In this document: in pieces, positions 57,193-64,000 of the stretch
Numbering within the stretch: position 1 is the stretch's first letter
How the letters are laid out: every line of letters begins with the position of its first letter
Assembly: GCA_030710605.1 (NCBI GenBank)
Contig: CP092863.1
Location: forward strand, 60,522,500-60,586,499
Source of the DNA: Cordylochernes scorpioides
Lineage: Eukaryota > Arthropoda > Arachnida > Pseudoscorpiones > Chernetidae
DNA: 64,000 nt
Reading direction: 5' to 3'
Notes under the pieces: generated by a model
What the model was told of the DNA's origin: nothing
Databases searched by the model: none
What the model saw: the letters and a program-made list of their open reading frames with translations, nothing else
Made by a program: the position numbers and the translations under genes

Positions 57193-58360
57193 TGTCATAT
57201 AGAAAATTAGGAAAGACAAACAACAGAATGAAACAGCAATTTATAATGCAAAACAAATTAATTTTTATTAAAATATAAGAGAGACAATATGAGGAAAGTT
57301 TAAAGAGTATCAAAATATGAATATCAAAATTGATAATATCTGTTAATAAGATATTAAAGGAGGAGCAGTAACAAGCTCACTAAAAAACCTGGGCTGGCTG
57401 ATAGTACCCTGTAAGGGCTCCTAATCCAGGGATACAGGATGAGCAGCGTTTGTACTCCATGTTTGGAGCAGCTGCACATGGCATCTGTTCCTCTTGTCAG
57501 AGGCGGCCATTTCTTTTGGAGCTAAGTCGGCCTGCCACTGAGTAGTGCTCCCAGTCTTAATGACAAAGGCATTCTACTTCACCCAGTCATGATGGTTTTC
57601 AACTAAATGCAATACTCAACCTGCAACCCCAAAACACATTATTGACTGAATTAACTGATCCATTGATGAGCTCTACTCATCCCCAGCAGACACCATCAAC
57701 AAGCTCTACAAGCTAATATGATTGAGTGGAGATAAGAAAGAAGAAGATATTAAATATTTTGCTACATAGCTCTTTCCCTATGGGAGCTGTGACCTACAGC
57801 TTGCAAATATTGTTGTTACTAACATGGATATGACGTGTTAATGCAAGGATTTCCTTGTAGTCTTGGAAGTTTGTCCTTAGTAGCTTTGCGCCCTTTCTCT
57901 TAAGGCATGAAGATAGGCTTTGTGGTCATAACGTTAATAGGGATAGCATCTTCTTGGAGGGAAGTTCTTGCTTTTACACGGCAGTGGAATCCTGGAGCCA
58001 GCCTCAGAAAAATGTAGATCACAGCTTCAAGGCCTTCAAGGTTTCCTTGGCTATTCTCCTTTTGTTTTCCCTTAACCTACCCAGCATCTCCATTAAAATG
58101 TCATATAAAAATTAGGAAAGACAACACTCTACACTTCTACAGCTCAAGGAGCATCAACTCGTGGAACTCGTGTAATCTTTACACAAGGCGATAAGAAACA
58201 ACAACAACAGGAAAGACAGACAACAGAATGACACAGTAATTTATTTATAATACAAAATAAAATAAAATTTATAAAATACATGAGGCAAGAAGGAAAGTAT
58301 ATAGAGTAGCAAAATATAAATATCAAAATCTGTTAATAAGATATTGAATATTTTGCTACA
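57193..58360 (-). mobile_element. short LTR retroelement nested in gypsy integrase, ATAT duplication
   Basis: LTR termini tgtagcaaaa..ctatatgaca (minus) give TG..CA ends. The flanking 4-bp duplication is atat (57189-57192, 58361-58364). The 3' LTR is 57193-57766 (including a later LINE insert) and the 5' LTR 58099-58360. The internal 57767-58098 has no pol frame and begins with taatggagatgctgggt at the primer-binding position. It splits the host integrase zinc finger between TRTTY and YWLSMLKDV. Confidence 0.82.
57359..57743 (+). mobile_element. LINE family M 3' insert with 11-bp target duplication
   Basis: aagatattaaa at 57348-57358 and 57744-57754 flanks it. It begins ggaggagcagtaacaagctc and ends gtggagataagaaagaag. 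It lies inside an LTR that is itself inside a gypsy element: third level of nesting. Confidence 0.88.
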
Positions 58361-58519
58361 ATATATATATTTTTTATAGTTAGTATGTAGTTCTTGTAAC
58401 TTCTAAATGACCACAGAGCATATGCTCATGGAATTCTTTAATAACTTCCTCTTTTCTACTTTGTGGCACAAAAAGTAGCCAAGGATTGCCATTTGGGTTC
58501 TTTTTATAAATAAAACCAT

Positions 58520-58670
58520 GATAAAGGCACAATTTGAATTATAGATTATAAACACAAGGTAATAAGACCAAACCAAATAAATAAATAGTGTCTGAAGATG
58601 GTAACAACACTGTTACTGAAATGTCACACACTATTTATTTATTTGGATTTGGTCTTATTACCTTGTGTTT
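58520..58670. mobile_element. family I element with 12-bp target duplication
   Basis: aaataaaaccat is present at 58508-58519 and 58671-58682. The insert is an inverted repeat, aacacaaggtaataagacca to ggtcttattaccttgtgttt, with ctgaagatggtaacaacact at 58592-58611 in the middle. A 12-bp duplication suggests retrotransposition rather than cut-and-paste. Confidence 0.8.
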
Positions 58671-59097
58671 AAATAAAACCATCTTCTTTGAAATTTTGGG
58701 TAAGGAAGCGTTTTTCATCTTTTCCCTTAAGATTTTTTTTCTAATATTTTCGATGACTTCATCCTTCTCATTCCTTATCTGCCTGAAATTATTTTTATCA
58801 CAATCATCTTTAGGTTCAGTTTAAGGCAAAGGTCCTCTTGTTAGGTAGTCAGTATCTAAGTGTTTCTTACCAGACTTATGTATCACCTCAAAGTCATACT
58901 CTTACATTTTCAGAGCCCATCTAGCTCTAGTCTACCAGTAGGGTCTCTCAGGTTTTTAAGCCAGCAGAGAGCATGATGGTCTGTTATCTCTCTAAACTGC
59001 ATACCGTAAAGATAAGGCTGTAATTTGGAAATTGCCCAAACCCTATTGTTAGCCGTTCTTTCTCTGTCGTTGAATAATTAAGTTCTGATTTAGTTAT

Positions 59098-59459
59098 CTT
59101 CTTCTTTCTTATCTTCACTCAATCGTATTAGGGTATCAAGCTTGTAAAGCTTGAGATTTGACAACCATCATGACTGGGTGAAGTAAAATGCATCTGCCTT
59201 TGTCATTAAGACTGGGAGTACTACTCAGTGGCAGGCAGACTTAGCTCCAAAAGAAATGGCCGCCTCTAACATGAAGAACAGATGCCATGTGCAGCTGCTC
59301 CTTACATGGAGTACAAACGCTGCTCATCCTGTATCCCTGGATTAAGAGCCCTTACAGGGTACAATCAGCCGGGCCAGCTGAGCCCAGGTTTTTTAGTGAG
59401 CTTGTTACTGCTCCCTCTCCTCCTTTTTTATCCGGGCTTGGGACCAGAAAAGACGGAGT
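59098..59459 (-). mobile_element. LINE family M 3' insert with 9-bp target duplication
   Basis: tttagttat at 59089-59097 and 59460-59468. The minus-strand tail starts at 59098 (cttcttctttcttatcttca). It interrupts gypsy pol between reverse transcriptase/RNase H segments. Confidence 0.88.
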
Positions 59460-59924
59460 TTTAGTTATGATTCTACTGATATATGACACTATCTTCTCTT
59501 GTCCACCAATTTTTGCCTTAGGACTGCACCTAGTCTGATGTTTGATGCATCTGTGTGAATACAGGTGGGGACTTGAGGGTCAAAATGTGCTAGGACAGGG
59601 GGATTTAATAAAGCCATCTTCAGAGTATTAAATGAATTCTCTTGTTCCATATAGTCCATTCAAACAGAGTGTTTTTCTTTGTGAGTTTAGTAAGGGGATT
59701 ATCTAAGCTAGCAAATTCTTTTTAAAAAATTTCCTGTAGTGAGAATTAAAGTCCTAAAAATGATTGCACCTCTTTCTTTTTCTTGGGTTTTGAAAATTTT
59801 TAATTACCTTGATAATTCCGATCTGAAAGCTTTACTCCATGTTGGCTTGTTATGTGGCCCAGTATCTCTAGTTCTTCGAAAGCAAATCTACATTTTTAAC
59901 ATTTAGTGTCAATAAAAAAAAAAA

Positions 59925-60010
59925 AAAAGAGGCATCTACTTATCGTGCAACTGAAAGTTGCTGAATGCTTGTGTCTACTTTCAGTTGCATGATAAGAAGA
60001 GGCCTCTTTT
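59925..60010. repeat. short hairpin element
   Basis: aaaagaggcatctacttatc and cttttttcctcttcttatca-type arms with caactgaaagttg near the loop; perfect pairing over about 30 bp of ttatcgtgcaactgaaag and ctttcagttgcatgataa. Confidence 0.5.
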
Positions 60011-60109
60011 TTCAAAAATAATTTTTGCAACTTATCCCAGTACAATATCACATTTGTACTATTTTTTTCACATTTAGTTTCAAGTTTGATTCATTGATAT
60101 AAAATAAGT

Positions 60110-60458
60110 CTTCTTCTTTCTTATCCCCACTCAATCATATTAGGATATCAAGCATCTAATGCTGCACATGACTGGTACAGAGCAGGAGGGACAAGCACCG
60201 GTTCTGTCCTCCCAAGAGAACAACAGTCTTTGATTTCCAGATTTAAGTCTGGTCATCTACGGACAATGACTTTCCAGAATGGTTGCAAGGTTTTCCCTCT
60301 ATGTACTAAGTGTCAACCTGTAACCCCAAAACACATTATTGACTGTATTGACTCATTCTTTGATGAGCTCTACTCTTCCCTGGCAGACATCATCAAAAGT
60401 CTCAAGCTTTACAAGCTTGATACCCTAATATGATTGAGTGGAGATAAGAAAGAAGAAG
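60110..60458 (+). pseudogene. LINE family M coding 3' end, best-preserved copy
   Basis: The frame from about 60141 reads SNAAHDWYRAGG, LPREQQSLISRFKSGHLRT, MTFQNGCKVFPLCTKC and HIIDCIDSFFDELYSS, to a TGA at 60431-60433, directly followed by gattgagtggagataagaaa. Spacing C..C..H..C fits the LINE zinc tail. An inverted piece of the same tail precedes it (60110-60145). Confidence 0.75.
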
Positions 60459-60576
60459 GATATCAAGCTTGTAGAGCTTGTTGATGGTATCTGCTAGGGA
60501 TAAGTAGAGCTAATCAATGTATGAGCCAATACAGTCAATAATTTGAGTCAAAAGACAATCCATTAAATAAGTTTGT

Positions 60577-60893
60577 CTGAAAAAAGGCGTACCTGGATCA
60601 ATAAAGAAAAAAAAAATTTTTTTTCTCAAAATATTTCGAGAGATTTCTCCCTCTTTATCAATTTATTGCAGAGTAAACTAAATTTACAAATTCTTGTATA
60701 TCACACGAAAACAACTTTGACAAAGTTTTGCGTTTTCAATTCAAAGTTTTTTTTCATGTGATCTACAAGAATTTGTAAATTTAGTTTACTGTGCAATAAA
60801 TTGATAAAGAGGAAGCAATCTCTTGAAATATTTTGAGAATTTTTTTTTTTGTCTTTTTCTTCTTTATAGATCCAGGTACGCCTTTTTTCATAT
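60577..60893. mobile_element. large hairpin MITE
   Basis: Arms aggcgtacctggatcaataa and ttatagatccaggtacgcct, then caatttattgcagagtaaac and gtttactgtgcaataaattg, pair for about 150 bp. Same family as 21570-21800. Confidence 0.8.
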
Positions 60894-60904
60894 AAACAGT
60901 CAAT

Positions 60905-61060
60905 AATGTTGATAAGGCACAATTTATAGATTATAAACAAAACTGAACTAAGTACTGAATGATTCAGTACTTTTGTCTGAAGATGGTAACAACGCTGTTA
61001 CCAAAACGTCACACACTATTTATTTATTTGAATTTGGTCTTATTACCTCGTGTTTATAGT
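60905..61060 (+). repeat. family I repeat
   Basis: gataaggcacaatttataga, gtctgaagatggtaacaacg, ctgttaccaaaacgtcacac and tttggtcttattacctcgtg. Confidence 0.75.
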
Positions 61061-61118
61061 CAATAATGTTGTATGGAGTTGAGAATTTGGGGTATGAATG
61101 GTGTAATTATGTGTGCAG

Positions 61119-61188
61119 CCCATCGTAGCACCGTACGACTCTGTGTTCCCAGCGGAGGAGGACCCCAAGAAAGATGTGGATGATAACT
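61119..61188 (+). CDS. myosin VI, coding exon 2 (residues 39-62)
   Basis: Acceptor gtgtgcag precedes CCC; donor gtaagt follows AACT. The sequence PIVAPYDSVFPAEEDPKKDV ends in DDN and the first base of Cys. The PAEED.KKDV.DNC segment is diagnostic for myosin VI. Phase 1 at the 3' end. Confidence 0.93.
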
Positions 61189-61237
61189 GTAAGTTTACTC
61201 CTCTCACTGCTCTCCTGTCACTGACTGATGCTGACAG

Positions 61238-61311
61238 GTGCCCTGATGTTCCTCAATGAGGCCACACTCCTGAACAACATCCGGCTCCGCTACATCCGAG
61301 ACCAGATCTAT
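61238..61311 (+). CDS. myosin VI, coding exon 3 (to residue 86)
   Basis: A 49-bp intron precedes it (acceptor gctgacag). Completes Cys62, then ALMFLNEATLLNNIRLRY and IRDQIY, the start of the motor domain where actin-based motors have the conserved LNEATLL.NI. The donor is gtgggt. Phase 0 at the end. Confidence 0.94.
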
Positions 61312-61355
61312 GTGGGTTACCTCACTTTTACAACTAATACATTGTAATACTAATA

Positions 61356-61518
61356 CAGTAGAACCTCCCTTTAGAGAACACCTCTCTATAAAGGACAGTT
61401 TTCATTTGCAAAATTACCATTTTTACTATTTAGCAACTCTCTGGAAAGAGGACACCTCTCCCTAAAGGACAATTTGGCTCTGAAATTAGGTGTTGTCCTT
61501 TACAGGGAGGTTCTACTG
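61356..61518. mobile_element. MITE family C, single-unit intact copy
   Basis: cagtagaacctccctttaga and cagggaggttctactg, flanked by TA on both sides. The interior holds the 74-bp unit once, inverted relative to 50426. Confidence 0.85.
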
Positions 61519-61559
61519 TACTATAATATATAATGAAAAAGAAATAAAAGTTTACGGCG

Positions 61560-61745
61560 ACGAGTTTCTTCTATTTGTGCTGTATAATCGGCAAGCTTTC
61601 GGACTATGATGTCCTTCTTCAAGATGATCTCTGGTGATTCCTTCTCTTGTAATTTGAATCCATCTGTAGAAGGACGTCAAAGTACGAAAGCTTGCCAATT
61701 ATACAGCACAAATAGAAGAAACTCGTCGCCGTAAACTTTTATTCC
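61560..61745. repeat. family J inverted pair
   Basis: tacggcgacgagtttcttct and agaagaaactcgtcgccgta are the arms. Inside are ggcaagctttcgg and cgaaagcttgcc beside gaaggac hairpins. Confidence 0.7.
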
Positions 61746-61799
61746 TTCTTCAAGATGATATCTGGCGATTCCTGTTACTGTCGTACCCAGGTGCTCTTC

Positions 61800-62640
61800 G
61801 TGTTCTTTCTCTAATCAGGATGGCACAAAAATATATAACACGCGAGTTTGTTTAGGATGCAGCAAAATTTATCGCTTTATTATATGTTGTACTGAACGGA
61901 AGGAGTACAATAAGTGGGATTGCATTCAACATCCCATCAGAAGTATCCTTGGCGCCGTGGATGTTACTCTTGTGAAACATCCCGCTCCACACTGTACATG
62001 TCCACACCGCCTTGTAGGCCGCTCCGATGTCAGGCTCTCCTGGCACCGTCTTGCAGGATCATCCACCTGCCCCGAGGCAACTTGCCGTGCTTTCTATCGC
62101 AGATGTCGATGTCACCAGACTGTCTCATACTGGAATTCCATCTGGACTGCCCATCCACCCCCTGGATTCTGTCAATCAGCACTTCCTTGAGGGAGGGGGG
62201 TCTGGATACCCAGTCCACATATCTTGACTCTCTTCTTTAACGCTTCACTGCTGTTTTTCTATAATGTTGTTTGCTGCACTGCCCCCTCTTCAATTTCTAT
62301 TTTCGCCCCCGAACAGCTCGTATCACCCCTCATGCCATTGGAGGCTCTTTAATTTCCTTTATGTCTCTGGTAATCTAAGGATTGTCAGCCTCCCAGAAGC
62401 GTAAAAGAACCACATCCTAACCCGGGCTTTATTTCCACTCTCAATCAGTGTCGACGGCATTGATTGGTCTCGCTGTCTAGCACAGGATGTTGGTTCTCCA
62501 GATGATGGCTGCCATATTTCACTGCCTACGATGCTTTTATGGGAGGTTTTGATTTCTCCTTGTGAACACTCTGTAGCCGTGATGTACGGGCCTCCTGCAA
62601 CTGCTCTAATTAGGCAAGCTAATAGAAAATTTTGAGATTA
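61800..62640. other. unassigned GC-richer block in myosin intron 3
   Basis: Clearly higher GC than its surroundings, with several overlapping open frames of 60-108 codons on both strands and none with recognisable motifs. ttatatatttttgtgcc-type sequence at its left edge could be a promoter of an unknown element. A degraded retroelement is likely but not shown. Confidence 0.3.
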
Positions 62641-62714
62641 AACTGATGAGTAGATTTGTTGAGCTATGATTCCCCCCTTTATTATTATTATTATTATTTT
62701 TTAACATTTAGCAC

Positions 62715-63360
62715 TTGAAACACAAGGTAATAAGACCAAACTTTGGTCACAACGCTGTAACCGAAATGTCATACATTATTTATTTATTTGGATTTGTTCT
62801 TATTACCTTGTGTTACTGTTGTTACCAATTCCAAGTACAGACCAAGGGGGAACAGCAATGTCTACATATTACAAGATTACACTTCCAAGAAACCTAGATT
62901 GGCCACTTACCAAGTGACCATTAAAGAAGTTTCTTGTAAATTACTTCATTGTGGTTTCAACCATGATTTCTTAAAACGTCATCATGTTTTAAACACAAGG
63001 TAATAAGACCAAATAAATAAATAGTGTGTGACGTTTCCATAACAGCGTTTTGTTACCATCTTCAGACAAAAGTACTGAATAAAGACCAAATAAATAAATA
63101 GTGTGACGTTTCGGTAACAGCGTTTTGTCAACATCTTCAGACACAAAAAGTGCTGAATGCCTGATTGTGTAAATGTGAAATTTGTCTGAAGGTGGTAATA
63201 ATGCTGTTACCAAAACACCACACACTGTTTGTTTATTTGGATTTGGTCTTCATTCAGTACTTTTGTCTGAAGTTGGAAACAACACTGTTACCAAAACGGC
63301 ATACACTATTTATTTATTTGGATTTGGTCTTATTACCTTGTGTTTATAATCCAAATTGTG
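62715..63360. repeat. cluster of family I repeats
   Basis: At least five partial copies, both orientations: gtaataagaccaa at 62724 and 62999; aaataaatagtgtg at 63015 and 63094; ggatttggtcttattacctt at 63319. Cores ctgaagttggaaacaacact (63267) and similar. A coding-like stretch at 62815-62990 (HCGFNHDFLKRHHV) is unrecognised. Confidence 0.7.
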
Positions 63361-63425
63361 TACCTTATTAGATCATGTTTGATTTAGTGTTTTCACTATA
63401 GTTGAAAGCAAGTCTGGGTGTGCAG

Positions 63426-63555
63426 ACCTATGTTGCCAATATCCTGATCGCAGTCAACCCTTACTTTGAGATCAAGAACCTCTACTCCTCAGCCTCCATC
63501 CAGAACTACCAGGGCAAGTCTCTGGGTGTGCTGCCCCCTCATGTGTTTGCCATCG
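63426..63555 (+). CDS. myosin VI, coding exon 4 (residues 87-130)
   Basis: Acceptor tgggtgtgcag. [20 protein letters not shown], then [20 protein letters not shown] and FAI. The NILIAVNP and YQGK..G..PPHVFAI motifs are canonical motor-domain motifs, and the spacing matches myosin VI. Donor gtgagt, phase 1. Confidence 0.96.
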
Positions 63556-63608
63556 GTGAGTCCCCCGCACTCCACACCTGTCACCCCCCTCACCACACAT
63601 GTGAGCAG

Positions 63609-63773
63609 GGGACAAGGCCTTCAGAGACATGAGAGCCCTCAAGAAGAGCCAATCTGTCATAGTTAGTGGTGAATCCGGGGCAGGCAAGACTGAGTCCACC
63701 AAGTATATCCTCCGCTACCTCTGTGAGTCCTGGGGAAGCCATGCCGGACCTATTGAACAGAGGATCCTAGATG
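63609..63773 (+). CDS. myosin VI, coding exon 5 (ATP-binding P-loop)
   Basis: A 53-bp intron precedes it. [20 protein letters not shown] leads into the P-loop GESGAGKT at residues 150-157, which binds ATP phosphates (Lys156). Then [15 protein letters not shown]. Donor gtaagt, phase 1. A longer open frame reading through the donor into the next intron is not real. Confidence 0.97.
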
Positions 63774-63822
63774 GTAAGTCCGTGCTGTCTGAGTCCACGA
63801 CGGATGCTGACCAGCTGTGCAG

Positions 63823-63920
63823 CCAACCCTGTATTGGAAGCCTTTGGTAATGCCAAGACCATGAGGAACAACAACAGCAGCAGGTTCGGGAAGTTCATTG
63901 AGATCCACTTCAGCAACAAG
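63823..63920 (+). CDS. myosin VI, coding exon 6 (switch I)
   Basis: A 49-bp intron precedes it (acceptor gctgtgcag). [20 protein letters not shown], then [22 protein letters not shown] is switch I, which senses the ATP gamma-phosphate; LEAFGNAKT precedes it as usual. Donor gtacag, phase 0. The gene continues beyond the window. Confidence 0.96.
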
Positions 63921-63948
63921 GTACAGTATCATTGTCCCCATTGATGTA

Positions 63949-64000
63949 CAGTAGAACCTCCTTTCGGCAGAGCTGACTGCTACAGCGTGCGTCCCAAAGT
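63949..64000. repeat. MITE family C, cut by window edge
   Basis: cagtagaacctcctttcggc after TA is the family C left end, in myosin intron 6. Confidence 0.6.

Larger units (their letters stand above)
56990..59910 (-). pseudogene. Ty3/gypsy pol, broken by three later insertions
   Basis: Minus strand, from high to low coordinates. 59910-59460: end of reverse transcriptase and connection (VQSFLGL, then FDPQVPTCIHTDASN, the start of RNase H). 59088-58690: RNase H ([28 protein letters not shown]). 58507-58361: integrase zinc finger first half (PQSRKEEVIKEFHEHMLCGH). 57192-56990: second half (MLKDVSNYVKTCHLCQ). Gaps are explained by a LINE M insert (59098-59459), a family I insert (58520-58670) and an LTR element (57193-58360). 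Frameshifts and stops are also present. Confidence 0.85.

Noticed and set aside
63629-63850. 73-aa ORF as a separate gene
   Set aside because: It is myosin VI exon 5 read through its donor site into a 49-bp intron and out of frame into exon 6.

Overview
This is a eukaryotic, AT-rich, transposon-saturated window from an animal nuclear genome. An arthropod is most likely: mariner, hAT and Tigger DNA elements, Ty3/gypsy and RNase-H LINE relics of arthropod type, and a conserved myosin VI gene. I lean weakly towards a chelicerate or crustacean, but the species cannot be fixed from sequence alone.

The only host gene I recognise firmly is the 5' part of unconventional myosin VI on the + strand. 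Six coding exons (44954-45067, 61119-61188, 61238-61311, 63426-63555, 63609-63773, 63823-63920) splice in frame to about 217 residues, covering the N-terminus, P-loop and switch I. The gene continues past the right edge. Intron 1 is about 16 kb and packed with repeats; introns 2, 4 and 5 are only 49-53 bp. Two or three exon-like segments on the minus strand (26.9 kb, 32.2-32.4 kb, 37.4-38.1 kb) may be host coding sequence, but I do not recognise them.

Layout. 0.001-6 kb: pogo-type MITEs, a LINE tail, hairpin elements, an 87-bp tandem array, a tRNA-derived SINE. 6.2-8.5 kb: a complete hAT transposon with an uninterrupted 600-aa transposase, inserted into a SINE with a perfect 8-bp target duplication. 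8.8-31 kb: several MITE families, a 76/83-bp minisatellite, an internally deleted mariner, a short non-autonomous Helitron. 32-40 kb: a run of minisatellites, one of exon-like cassettes with splice-like edges, one of SINE-tail material, and 30-bp and 33-bp arrays. 41-45 kb: LINE and LTR relics upstream of the myosin start. 45-61 kb (myosin intron 1): a Tigger relic, an 81-bp array grown from a LINE tail, SINEs, a 5'-truncated LINE, and a gypsy element split by three later insertions. 61-64 kb: myosin exons 2-6.

The most unusual signals are: (1) the intact hAT; (2) several unrelated repeat families sharing a hammerhead-ribozyme-like layout (CUGANGA, hairpin, GAAA); (3) tandem arrays that can be traced to their source (LINE tail, SINE tail, exon edge, MITE core); and (4) a SINE and a LINE that appear to share a 3' end.
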